Of a stretch of 64,000 nucleotides of DNA, positions 19,572 to 30,400 are shown one piece after another. The stretch is from Pyrenophora tritici-repentis (lineage: Eukaryota > Ascomycota > Dothideomycetes > Pleosporales > Pleosporaceae): positions 4,092,001 through 4,156,000 of the forward strand of contig NC_089399.1 of the NCBI RefSeq assembly GCF_003171515.1, in the 5' to 3' direction. Made by a program: the position numbers and the translations under genes. Positions within the stretch are counted from its first letter, which is position 1; every line of letters starts with the position of its first letter. The notes under the pieces were generated by a model. It saw only the letters and a list, made by a program, of their open reading frames with translations. It searched no databases and was not told the DNA's origin.

Positions 19572-19700
19572 CAGAGTCCGCAACAATCAATTAGATCGGC
19601 ATGATTGATTCCTATCTAAGTATAACACTTTCCTGATCAAGTAATCACTAACCTAGGTAGGAGTCAATCATGCCGATCTGATTGATTGTTGCGGACTCTG
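19572..19700. mobile_element. Fold-back MITE M3 (129 bp) with perfect 8-bp duplication
   Basis: The ends CAGAGTCCGCAACAATCAAT and inverse match over about 50 bp with only a few mismatches, leaving a loop of about 30 bp. The flanks CAAAATGG (19564-19571 and 19701-19708) are identical. CAG ends and an 8-bp duplication mark a hAT-type non-autonomous element. The long arms would form a strong hairpin. Confidence 0.85.
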
Positions 19701-19788
19701 CAAAATGGACAGACGGTCCAGGCAGCTTCGATTTAGATAACACAACGCCTTGGCAACGACACTCTCAGAATCTCTCATTTCTTGACCT

Positions 19789-20055
19789 ATGCCCTGGTCG
19801 GAGATGGCGTCCCGTGACGACTACACAGTTGGGTGGGCTTACGCACTACCTATAGAAGTCGCCGCAGCCAAAGCAACGCTTAATCACGTCCATGACGATC
19901 CACTTCCGGATGGAAACTTAGATGACAACAATAACTACATTCTGGGGAATCTCCTAGGCCATAATGTCGTTGTTGCACCTGGGTCCCAGCTGGAAGCGCT
20001 GAGCTTCTGTGGGAACTGCTTGCACTGCTTAGGAAACACAAGATGCGTGGGGTAG
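19789..20055 (+). pseudogene. Nucleoside-phosphorylase (PNP/UDP) domain N-terminal fragment
   Basis: From ATG 19789 or 19804 the frame reads DDYTVGWAYALPIEVAAAKA and later NYILGNLLGHNVVVA. This is the start of the PNP_UDP domain that fungal NLR-like and ankyrin proteins often carry at the N-terminus. After about 65 residues the expected glycine-rich continuation is absent and the frame runs into unrelated sequence and stop 20055. The rest of the gene (NACHT, repeats) is not present. M3 sits 80 bp upstream. Confidence 0.6.
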
Positions 20056-20162
20056 TAGTCAACCGCGTTCTTGGAATACTATGATGCAGGAAACACCTCT
20101 GTCATACATTGATACAGGTCTCGAATGCTGACTTCTGGCAGTGATTGCAAGCAGTGCGCAAG

Positions 20163-21438
20163 GAATTGAGGATTGAACTGAGGTGTTATTGTATGTATGT
20201 ATGTATGTATTGTTTAACGTCCTATAAAAGCCTCCCAGGGGGCATGAAAGACGGGTAGCGCCCTGTATGGTACTCAGGTGCTCCTATTCTTTGGGTGTTG
20301 GCAGTGTGTGCAGTCTGGTAGGGTAATTTCCGCCAGTTGAAAAGACTCTATCTAGGTTCTGGGCCGTGGGGCCAGGGATGTGTTGAGCAATGAAGCAGAG
20401 CTCTTGTTCTGGGGCCAGTGGGCATTAGGGTGGATCCCTTGTGTTCTGGGGCCAGTGGGCATTAGGGTGGATCCCTTGTGTTCTGAGGCAGCTAAGTGCC
20501 GTAAGAGAGAGTAAGAAAAAGGTACGTGGGTGTGGAGAGCCGGTGCTCTGTCGAATCGGAGCCGTGGCTCTGCGCGAGGAGAGCCTTTGTACTAGGCTTG
20601 GCGATGCCTGTGTCGAAGGAGATAGGTGTAGTAGGAAGGCAGAGCCAGGCCTGTCCTTCTTCTTTATCTCTTAAAGTTGCGAATCTGTAAGGCCATGCTG
20701 GCTGCCTTATTTGCGGTCAAGAGCCAGTGCTCTGTCGTGTAGGTGTCATGGCCCTGCATGAAGCAGGGACAGGGCCTTCGAGGTGTAGGAGAGGTGGGTG
20801 TGAAGGCAAGGCGATGCCAGAAGTTGTCCTTCCCGTCTCCAATTTATATGTAAGGCTATGCTGGCTGCCTTGTTTGCGTGTTGTGTCAGGTCGGGGACTC
20901 TGACCGTTGGTCTTTAGAGAGCTGCGGGCAGCTCTCGTCGTTGTAGGTGTGGAGAGCCGGTGCTCTGTCGGGTCGTGCCGTAGCTCTGCGCATGGAGAGC
21001 CTTTGTATTTAGGCCTGGCAGATGCCTGTATCTTGCAAGAACAAGGAGTGTCAAGGCTGTCTCCTTGTCTTAGCGGTGGTTGTGGCCTTCGACCGAACGT
21101 GAAAATCTGAGTAGCGCACGGGCCATTTTGAAGACATCTCAGCTCACCAGGGAGATGAAAGACAAAAGAGGCCAGCGCGCCTGCCACAGCGCCTGCAGCC
21201 GGAAGAGGACGCTGGAAAACAGATTTAAGAAGGCATTTGAGTCTTGTTTTGATGAAAAATCGATGGATATCGACCTTTCGTTGACCTGGAAAAGTTGATG
21301 TTCGGTGTGGTTGTATTATGTGAGGCTACGAACAGTATATGTAGGTGGGTGACTATAAACAGCGCTAGTCCTAGATAGGCATCGTCCCATTACCAAAGGT
21401 GAGTTGCGACTGCAGAGGCAGAGCAGGAGAGACCCCAA
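20163..21438 (-). repeat. 1.3-kb module D1, copy 2 (inverted)
   Basis: Inverted, near-identical copy of 7661-9160 without the M2 insertion. This copy holds a direct 37-bp tandem duplication at about 20410-20482 (GGGGCCAGTGGGCATTAGGG twice). The neighbouring DNA does not match hAT-1, so the module moved or was copied independently of hAT-1. No transposase, no terminal inverted repeats, and no target duplication that I can define. Confidence 0.75.
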
Positions 21439-22630
21439 CCTCTGACATCTTCCATCTTTCTTGTCTGCTCATACCGGTGGCTGAGATTGTTTCCCAGGTT
21501 GTTTAGCCTCGCTATGAGTTTTATGCACTTCCCCCCGCAACCACTCTTTACGAAGATGATTGTCGTCTCTCTCATTCTCTTGCCTATAGCTGCTTATTAT
21601 ATCCCCTTCTCAAACATTTGGCGCGCTATCGCGATCTAAACTAGCGCGTAGACTGTGGTGTTGGCATCGGCTTCAATCAAGCACTCTCACGCAAGCAACT
21701 GGAGACCCACAAGAACTCAGGATCTGAGCGCAGAGACGAAGAACATACGTGGTTGGTGCATACCTTCGTCTTTGCCAACGCGGCTGCAGTGTCTAAATCA
21801 ATTTTGTGGCGCGATCTTCACCTCTAGTCTTTTACTTGCCGGCAGAAGCACTTCCATCCAACTACGGCAAGGCATATTTATGGTAATTTTCCGTCTGCCT
21901 TCGTCTTCATCCTCGCAGCGAGCGGCATAGTTATGGTTGTACGTCTTGCGCTTCTTGTCCGCCTCGGCCTCCTCAAACGCGTTGACCATGCACCTAACAA
22001 CCACTTGCACCCCTACCATCGAAACCGTGAGCAGAGCTCTGACCGCTGTAGCCGTCCATTCCAGCTATAAGAATCCACACTTCCAGTTCACTCGATTTGT
22101 CCTGGTCGTCAACTTTACCAGGGCTCTGGTTTGGTGGGGGGCGTGGAGATGGGGATGGCTCGATTGTACTTCGGGTCTTCGTTAGCGTGGTTGGTCATGC
22201 GGGATGACACTGGTAGTCGACTACCTAGGTATAGTTATGGCTAGACCCATGAAAGAACTGAGCGCACCGTTAGCATGCCGACGAGGTGAGTGGACCGCTA
22301 TGGTGACACACTTGCCGTCGCTATCTATACTATTTCAAAACCTGCCGTTGACTGTGTCTTGCCTTCCATCACCCGGAGCCTGGGCCCATAGTCTTGGTGA
22401 ATACGCCGTTGCTAACTGCACGCTGGTCTTCGCAGTCCGTTTTGGGAACTCCTCACCGTTCACCACTCCGCCGTCATGGGCTCACCAATCACCGCTTGGC
22501 AACGCGTCGTTTGCGCGCGCGCGCAGCAACAACACGAAAGTTGCGCCCACCTACGCACGTCTCTTCAACTTGCGACACGCCATAGCAAGATTACTTACTC
22601 GACAACCCCCCTCCAGCGCGAGCGATCGCG
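21439..22630. other. Upstream region of the SNF2-like gene
   Basis: No recognised gene. The open frame at 22204-22674 overlaps the start of the SNF2-like gene in another phase and has no family resemblance. The 5' untranslated region and promoter of the helicase gene probably lie in the last few hundred bases, which are CT- and CA-rich. Confidence 0.4.
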
Positions 22631-25600
22631 ATGGCGAACAGTGCGCCGGTCCCCGTGGTGACCAGGCCCCCTAATCCTGTCGCTGACACCTACGCCTACG
22701 ATCACGTTAATCCTGAGACCCAAACGGAGGTTTTCAAGGGCTTCGGCATTGCCAACAACGACACCTTGCAGACTGAATTCATGAACAAGTTTGATAGTCT
22801 TCTCCCGACCCTCCACGCTGATTTCGGTAAACCGAACCCTCAATTGGGGATGAGCAGGATGAGCAGGATGAGCAGGATGAGCAAAGCCGAAAGAGCTGGT
22901 TACGGACAGCAAGTCTTCGACGCGCTGCCTCTAGTTCCTGACGCACCCGAACCATGGAAGACAAAAGCCATTTCTAAACTAATAACCGATTCCAACTTGC
23001 GCCTAGTGCGTGCAGCCCAGCGCAAGGCCGAAAGAGATGCGAAGACTGCAGTCAAGCGCCAGACCTTGCCCTCCCGCAAACCTAGTCAACACAAGCGGAA
23101 GAAGCCCTCAGGTCGAACAGATCAGGACTCCAGCGATGACAATAGCTTTACACTGCGGATAGCCAAGCGCTCGATGTCACGCACTCCAACGTTGGGGCTC
23201 AGCTCACAGCCTATGACCATTTTCCCTGGTAACAACGACGCCATGTCCAACGGCAATTATAGCGGCATGCCCCATGGCTTCGGCGGACATGGCTCTCTCG
23301 GCAACTTCTCTGGCAGCCTTCCTGGTATCCTTGCGCCTGACCCTTTCATTAAACCAGATGACCTTACGCTGAGAATTGCACTGTGCGCAGTTCAAAACGG
23401 CGGAATTGTGAAGACCTTGGCTGAAGTCACTGGCGATGCTCTAACCGGTTCCAGTACGAGCGGGCGTATCCAGTGGTCAGCACTCCTAGAAGAGGCTGAC
23501 TCGGTGAGCGATGTCGACCGCAAAACTTTCCTTTACGACAGCAGCGCCCGTTATCCAGAGCTGTTCTTCTCGCCTCGACCTAGACAGGAAGTTGCTGTTA
23601 GAACTTCAGGACAAATGAAAACGGCCCTCGCAGACTTTAGGAGAGGATCCACAGTGTACCTAACCACATTCGTTGTCACCAAACCAATCACGCTACACGA
23701 AAGTGACACAAGCGCCATAGCTAGCATCGAGCAAGACACTCGACACAACGAAGATGCATCGCAACGCTCGAACTATAATTCACCAAAGCTCGAAGACATC
23801 AAGGGCGACAAGATTCAGGCGAACCAGTCCCAGCCAGTTGCCGGTAACGAGAGGCAGGTTGCGCATCGAGACGATCTAGCTTCCGAGCGCAGTATCTCAG
23901 AGCGAGAAGATAGAGACTCTTATGATACCCGCCATGGCTCCAAAGCTCCCAGTCCAGAAGCCAACAACGCAGCGGCAGAGCTACCCCAATATAAGGCTAC
24001 GGCTAATAGAGATGCGCCACCTCCCACCCACGATGACGACGCCCAGTTAGATGCACAAGAGCTCGCCACGTTGCCACCCCAAGTCTCGCAAGTTGCAGCC
24101 AGTGACGACACTCGCACGCAAGTTACACAAGAAGAGCAAACGTTAGGTTTGCCAGCTCCCCAGTCCTCGCAGTGGACGGCTATCAACGATCCGACTTGGC
24201 TCGACCAACTGGGAGACGACTACGACGACGATATCATTCCTGGATTCGATGAAGATGACGAATACGATGAAGATGACACCGGAGACGCAGACCAAGAGCA
24301 ACATGATAATACTGCGGCCAGGGACGCGGCGGCGGCATTCGCACGAGAAAGGCTCTCTGCTGCTGGCACTGCACATGAAAAGGCCCAGAAGATGGGTATA
24401 GAAGAATGGCAACGAGCTGCCGATACATTCCTAACCCCACTCCAAAAGCTCCAGCTCAAAGGTGGCGAATGTCGCGTTCATCTTTCTCCAAAAGTGGGAT
24501 TGAACCCCGACTTTGAACCAATGCCGCTTCAGATGGTGGGCAGCGTTGAGCTCATCCGCACCGCTCAAGGGCCTCGGGGAGGTGCCCTACTCATAGACAA
24601 GATGGGCCTGGGCAAGTCCATTGCATGCGTCATGGCATACTACATTAATCTTGCAGCGGTGGCGAAGATCCACGGAACGACAAAAGCAAACGAGTTCCCT
24701 CCTCTCCACGACGACCGCTTCTTCGACATCAAACCCCAGATTGGCGCCACTTTTCTCCAAGCTAGCGCGCAGGGTATCGCCGCTATTCCAGAGGCGTTTG
24801 CCAAGATATTTGCCGACAGCAAATTTCTTCGCGAGAACAAAGTATTCAGACCTAAATTGGTCATTCTCCACCCTGAGGGAAAGAAGATTGCAGAGAGCTT
24901 AGGCGGAGAGAAAAATGGCATCTTTTACAAAATGGCTCAGGCGGATTGGAACGAGGTGAATCCCCGGCCCGATTGGGATAGCCCCAGAGTTCGCCGTGCC
25001 TACCACTGCCCTGGTTATGAGAGTAATGAGGAACAGTGGGAGGAGGAGTGGGAAACAGAGGAGGTCCCCTGCTACGAAGGCGCAACTGTAGAAGCCCCTG
25101 CCCCGAGTAGCACCAGATATCTGATTGTCTCTACGAGCGGATGCTGGACCAAAAATATATCTAAAAACTTTTCACGAGTTGAAGAAAACAAGGCCGAGTT
25201 CAAAGCGCTACAGAAGACACTCGACGACTTGGAGATGAAGTCCCCCCATGCGACGAAGAAGATTGCAAACGCCAAGACTGCGATACAAAGGCACAAGAAC
25301 AATTGGATGCGCGCTTTAAACGGATTTCCGGACGGTAGTGGGCCTCTGCAAGCGCTCCGAAGATGTATATCCAAGGGCCCTGGGGGGAAAATGAGGACTA
25401 TGATCTACGTTATCGACATTGGCTTCGCCGGCTGGATCTGGATCGACGAGCTTCATGCCGCTGGCTCTGCAAACACCATCATCTATACACAGATTGTGGA
25501 CTACTTCCTCGAGACACGCCCCAAGTCGCATCGGCCAGGCATCGTAGGCATCAGCGGTACGGCTCTAGCCAACGGCATTGACTTGGTCCTCACTTTCGCG

Positions 25601-26935
25601 GACAAGGTCATCGCTAGACTTGTCGACCGGAAGTCTAAAGATGAGGGCGCTCGCTTGATGGCTAGTCTCTGTTCCCAGCATTCCAGAGAATACCAAATTG
25701 CATGGCAAACGGTGCTCAAGATCTTCACATCACAGGTCAACCACAAGGACGCCGACGAGATCAGTCCAATTGCAAAGATGAACGGCGCGCTAGAAGACCC
25801 CAAGGTAGACAAGATGTTCTCCGGCTTTGCCGCCTTGCTTGAATGGTTTTGTATTGGCCGTGACTACGCGAGCAAGGACCCCTGGGGCAATCAGCTGAAC
25901 ATCGTTGACGCGAAGCACACCATCCAATATCTCAACATAACACACGAACCCCGCTGGTTTAATGAGGTAAAGAAGGCCGAGAACGCCGTGCAGGCTGCCG
26001 TCAAGCAAAAGTACAAGGACGATCTGGACGCATGGGAGCAACTAGACGACCCCACCATCCCTAAGCCTAGCAAGGTGAACATGCAACGAGCGAATCCTGC
26101 CGCCTACACGATTGCACGTCTTGTAAGCTGTTTCCCCAATTTACTCAATGCCATCGATGCTTGGGACAAAGCCAACCCCGAAGCCGCCGTCTTCGCCAAA
26201 GGCCGCACGCTCGGAAAGGACAACAAGGCCCTGCAGAGCGCACTGGTTTCAGAGCAGTCGATAAGGGACTCATTCATCTGGCGAATCGCTAAGAACGCAT
26301 GCAAGGGATCGGCCAAGATCAAACACATCAAGGACTATATCAACCAGTTGCGGAAAGAGCGCTCCGAAGTTACCCACCCCATACTACAGCGAGCGAAACA
26401 GGGAGAAAAGTTTCACTACAAGAGCAAGTACATCGTCGTAACGAGTATGCGTCTCGCGCGTGCTCTGCTATGGACTTATCTCTGCCAGACCTTCCAAGAC
26501 AGGCATGTGTGCATGGCTTCCGGTAGCTCAAATCGAGCCAAGAGCCTTGCACAGTGGAGGACATTCTACGACCCTAGCACTGACCGGGCTGATGACGACG
26601 TCTTCATTCTGGTGGCGGGGCTACGCGTTATAAGTCAGTCCGTAACACTCGTAGAGGGCCACGTCCTCGAAGGCCTCGACCTTCCACTCAGCATTCACGA
26701 TGCGCAGCAAGTGGCGAATCGTCAGTTCCGTGTCGGCCAACAGCACGACGAGGTATTTGTCAACTGGCTCATCACGCATGATAGTGAGTTAAAGTATCGC
26801 ACCATCGACGACAGGATTGCAGCCCGCACAAAGGCTAAGCAAACCTTCTTGACCACGATCCAGTCGCGCAAGACTGGTGATGCCGACAAGAACCAGGAGG
26901 AATATGCGGTGATTGACCTAACTGGTGAAGATTAG
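22631..26935 (+). CDS. SNF2-like DNA translocase/helicase, 1434 aa
   Basis: Single long exon from ATG 22631 (GCGATCGCGATGGCG context) to TAG 26935. The N-terminal third is low-complexity and charged, with four MSR-type 9-nt repeats at 22848-22883 and an acidic stretch near residues 530-560. The motor then shows a Walker A-like DKMGLGKSIACVM (about 656-668), a DEXH-type WIWIDELHAAG (about 936-946) and GISGTALANG (about 973-982). The C-terminal half carries the motif-VI-like QVANRQFRVGQQHDE (about 1360). This order matches SNF2 ATPases, which move along DNA and remodel chromatin or act in repair. DELH and the long inter-lobe insert are unlike classical Swi2/Snf2 (DEAH/DEGH). No chromo-, bromo- or RING domain seen. 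No stop or frameshift; flanked by repeats on both sides. Confidence 0.82.
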   Translation: MANSAPVPVVTRPPNPVADTYAYDHVNPETQTEVFKGFGIANNDTLQTEFMNKFDSLLPTLHADFGKPNPQLGMSRMSRMSRMSKAERAGYGQQVFDALPLVPDAPEPWKTKAISKLITDSNLRLVRAAQRKAERDAKTAVKRQTLPSRKPSQHKRKKPSGRTDQDSSDDNSFTLRIAKRSMSRTPTLGLSSQPMTIFPGNNDAMSNGNYSGMPHGFGGHGSLGNFSGSLPGILAPDPFIKPDDLTLRIALCAVQNGGIVKTLAEVTGDALTGSSTSGRIQWSALLEEADSVSDVDRKTFLYDSSARYPELFFSPRPRQEVAVRTSGQMKTALADFRRGSTVYLTTFVVTKPITLHESDTSAIASIEQDTRHNEDASQRSNYNSPKLEDIKGDKIQANQSQPVAGNERQVAHRDDLASERSISEREDRDSYDTRHGSKAPSPEANNAAAELPQYKATANRDAPPPTHDDDAQLDAQELATLPPQVSQVAASDDTRTQVTQEEQTLGLPAPQSSQWTAINDPTWLDQLGDDYDDDIIPGFDEDDEYDEDDTGDADQEQHDNTAARDAAAAFARERLSAAGTAHEKAQKMGIEEWQRAADTFLTPLQKLQLKGGECRVHLSPKVGLNPDFEPMPLQMVGSVELIRTAQGPRGGALLIDKMGLGKSIACVMAYYINLAAVAKIHGTTKANEFPPLHDDRFFDIKPQIGATFLQASAQGIAAIPEAFAKIFADSKFLRENKVFRPKLVILHPEGKKIAESLGGEKNGIFYKMAQADWNEVNPRPDWDSPRVRRAYHCPGYESNEEQWEEEWETEEVPCYEGATVEAPAPSSTRYLIVSTSGCWTKNISKNFSRVEENKAEFKALQKTLDDLEMKSPHATKKIANAKTAIQRHKNNWMRALNGFPDGSGPLQALRRCISKGPGGKMRTMIYVIDIGFAGWIWIDELHAAGSANTIIYTQIVDYFLETRPKSHRPGIVGISGTALANGIDLVLTFADKVIARLVDRKSKDEGARLMASLCSQHSREYQIAWQTVLKIFTSQVNHKDADEISPIAKMNGALEDPKVDKMFSGFAALLEWFCIGRDYASKDPWGNQLNIVDAKHTIQYLNITHEPRWFNEVKKAENAVQAAVKQKYKDDLDAWEQLDDPTIPKPSKVNMQRANPAAYTIARLVSCFPNLLNAIDAWDKANPEAAVFAKGRTLGKDNKALQSALVSEQSIRDSFIWRIAKNACKGSAKIKHIKDYINQLRKERSEVTHPILQRAKQGEKFHYKSKYIVVTSMRLARALLWTYLCQTFQDRHVCMASGSSNRAKSLAQWRTFYDPSTDRADDDVFILVAGLRVISQSVTLVEGHVLEGLDLPLSIHDAQQVANRQFRVGQQHDEVFVNWLITHDSELKYRTIDDRIAARTKAKQTFLTTIQSRKTGDADKNQEEYAVIDLTGED

Positions 26936-27470
26936 TCGAAGTAGGACACATAGTGCACGTTGTAAGACACAGGGCAAGGGGCGATTGTGGCCTTGGACGA
27001 GGACTGCGCGAGGATTGAAGTTTGGCACTAGGACTCCGGCTTCTGCTTGTGCCACCGACGTAGCTGCAAATAATCACAATATAATGCCTGTAACATGTTT
27101 TCTGACGTCTTAGGTGAAGGGAATTGTCGCAAGTTGCGGTTGTAGCCGCGTCTAACTTGCGGGCCCGCGGTACCGGTAGGTACCTACCTACGCTCTGCGA
27201 GGGCTACAAGCGAGGTATTTGTTCGAAGACGAATAACTGGGAGTATCGCTAGATTTCGGTGTGTTTATTGGACACAATGGTTAGCCCCGGTACGTTGCTG
27301 CTGCAATAAAAGCCTTTGTTGGCTGCAACACGAGATGTAACTATAGTCATTTCAGATTGCTCTAAAGGCTGATGGTAATGATCCTTTCGAAAGGAGATAC
27401 CGTAGCGGAGAGTTGCGACGACTGGACAGAAGGCCTTCCTGCCTAAGCAATTTACAATATGTCAGCCAAC
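26936..27470. other. 3' region of the SNF2-like gene, nothing recognised
   Basis: A short palindrome TAGGTACCTACCTA lies near 27176-27190. No gene or known repeat found before the hAT-4 end. Confidence 0.4.
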
Positions 27471-30400
27471 CAGAGAAGTCAACAAACAAAACAACCAACA
27501 TTTGAGGCGTAGATGTTGATTGATTAGCTCATTTCTTAGGGTTACAGTTTGTTTGTTTGAGTTGATGAGACTGAAGAGCCAATTTTTGGTTGCTTGATTG
27601 ATTGAATATTGATAGACTTAAGGTTCTGAAGGGACGTTTCTATGACAATTCTGCAGGCGGCTCTTCCCACGTTCCTATCGCAAACTCTTCCGTGAGCTCC
27701 TCATCAGTATGCTTTGCTGCTGTTGTCGTGCTTGGTGTTGTAAAACCTGCACGAGTCCACCGTTGCAAGCACACCAAAGCAGCCAGTAACTGCGCGCCAA
27801 TTTTCCGCCTTTGTGGCTCAATTATATCGCCAGTTCCCGCAAAAACGCGCTCACAATCAGAGCTGGAGGCGGGTATAGTCAACACGTCGATCGCCAATCG
27901 TGAAAGATGTGGATACTTCGGCTTCAACGATAACCAGTACTGTACAGCTGTTGGACCCTCCTTGTGTTGATCAGACGTCCATATAGGCTCTTTTAACCAG
28001 CTATCGTACTCATCCTCCACCTCCATTGTATGCTCGCCGTCCTCATCTAGTATAGCGTCGATAGCGTCGTCAAAGCTGCTCATGGTAGGTTTTGGCGCAG
28101 GGGTTGGTGTTGTGGCAGCAGCGGCAGGCTTGTAGGCAGCCCAAACCCGCAGAAACTTCGCGTGCGCGGTGCTCAATTGTGTAGGTTTGTTGCGCCAGAA
28201 GCGCTTAGAGTATGTTTTATATCGTGGATATAGTGCCGTAGCTGCGTAGTAAATGGGACTTTGGAGGATCTTAGTAAAGTAATTGCTCGCTTTTCGCCTC
28301 GCGGCTCGCAGGTTGATCGGGATGTGATTTTCGGGCGCCTCAGATGGCTCGTGGTTGACCGATTCGTATGGCCGAAGGCGTGCATCCAGCTCAGTTATCA
28401 CACTCTCAAATACTGGGATGACCTCGTAGAGTGCGCCAAAACGGCCACACTTGCCGCGGCCTTGGAGGCGATCTGTAGCAAACTTGAGCGGCTGCAGTAT
28501 CGCCATGTACTCAGTAATCACCGCCCAGTCAGCCGCCGTAAGGCCGTCTGACCTCATCCACCGCGGCACATCAGGCAGCTTGTTTCCTCTAATAGCTGCC
28601 TGTTCGTCAGCCTGTTCAGTCTCGCGAATGTGGTACGTGGCGTATGCGTTGATAGCTTGTTGGAGCTGAACTCCGCGCTTAAAGCAGTCGTAATAGCTGT
28701 TCCAACGTGTAACACACGGCTTAATTGGCTCGCGAGTGCCGCCGCTGGCGCCTGTGGGCATGCTGTTAACTGCCTCGCGTTGGCAATCTTCAAAAATGCT
28801 CCACTGCTTCGGCGGGTTGATGTAGTTGATAATATCAAGATACACGCCAAGCGGTCCTTCTTTCCGCCACTCCTTCATGTAAAAATCCTCCATCTTTGTG
28901 TTCTCCAGGGCGTTGTTATACGCGTCAGCATCCCTCCCGAACATAATCGTTTGGCCAACAAGGTTAAGTATGTGGCAAGCGCAGCGGAGGCGGCGATCGG
29001 AGGCAGAAAAGTGGTACATCGCGGCGAGTTTGTTAACAGCGGTGTCGTTATTGTAAGCGTTATCGAGCACAAAGTAGCCGAGTTTGCTGCGATTGATGCT
29101 GAAGGATTGCAGGGATTTTGGTTACAGCGTCAGCTATCGCCTCACCAGTGTGGGCACCCACCAGCTGCGGCAGCGCGATGGGTAGGTCAACTATCGCGCC
29201 CTTACTGTTGGCGTAGTGAGCAACTACAGAAAAGAAGCCACGTTTGCCGCCTTTTGTCGTCCACCCATCGAAGCTTATATGTACCTTGCTCTCGGCTTCA
29301 GCCAACGCGCGCACCACCTGAGGTCGTAGCCAACTGTACAACCTCATCACGAACGCTGACACGCTGTTATGAGACCTCCATAACGCCGCCTCTGCCTCAG
29401 GATTAGCAAGCCTGATCATCTTGCGAAAAGCCGGCGTCTCAAACTCGCGGAGTGGTCTGTTGTTGTCGACCAGCCAGAGCGCAGCTGCTTGCCGAAATTC
29501 TTGTACGTCGAAGTTTCCTATAGTCTTGTACGCCTCTAGACTAAATTTGACACCGCTTAGAGCTGCCTGACGAAGTGATTGTTGTCCATGTTTGCGGAGA
29601 GGTTTGCTTAGGATTGGACCGTCTTTGCTGAGCCGATGACCAGGTTTATCAAGCTGGAGGTGCCCGTTGGCGGCAGTGGTTGACTTCGTTACTCGGTGTA
29701 CACCATTAGGTAGCTTATGAATATGACAGTACTTGCACACAAAGTACAACTCATCTGGGTGGTGAGTACCCTCCTTCCAGACACGCCAGCCGTGTTGAAA
29801 AATCCAGCTTGCCTTGCCTCGTGGAGTGCTCAGCGGCGCGACAAACCCCTTTAATCGCGACCAATCGACGCCCTCAAAGTCGCGAAAATCGACGCTCACA
29901 GCGCTATCCTCCTCCACCGAAGCCTCAGTGGCAGCGCTAGAGAAAGCTAAAGGCTGTACAATAGAGTCCTCTGGCTTATCAAACATTAACTGCGACTCCC
30001 AGGCTGGCTCATCAGTGAGCCGAGAGGCTTGTGAGGCAGCCAAAATAGGCAGTGGTGATGCCCGCCGAGGGCGCTCCTCGGGTTGTTGTACAGGCTTACA
30101 TGGCGGTTCAATAGCCCGTGTGGGCGGCTCGATAACTTCTGTAGGCGGCTCTGTAGGCGGATCCGGCGTACTTTCTGGCAGCTCTATCGGCTGGGTTGGC
30201 TGGCTGCCGTCACCCAACAGCGCCTTGAGCGTAGGTTTGCGCGTACGTTGTGCTCGCTTGAAGGGAGTATCAGCTTCTTCGGCAGCCTCGGGCTTGCGTT
30301 TTGCTGGTATAGAGGGCATGGATAAGGCTAAAAGTAAGCCGGAGCCGCGAGAAAGTAAGGTGTTGTTAAATGTTATAAGCCTGATGTCAGTAGCACTAGG

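Noticed and set aside
22204..22674. 156-codon frame upstream of and overlapping the SNF2-like start
   Set aside because: No recognisable content, overlaps a strong gene in another phase, and lies in the likely promoter/leader.
26936..27470. Telomeric TTAGGG arrays as proof of a chromosome end
   Set aside because: No TTAGGG or CCCTAA array occurs here or elsewhere in the window that I can see. Subtelomeric location rests only on the DUF3505-type gene.
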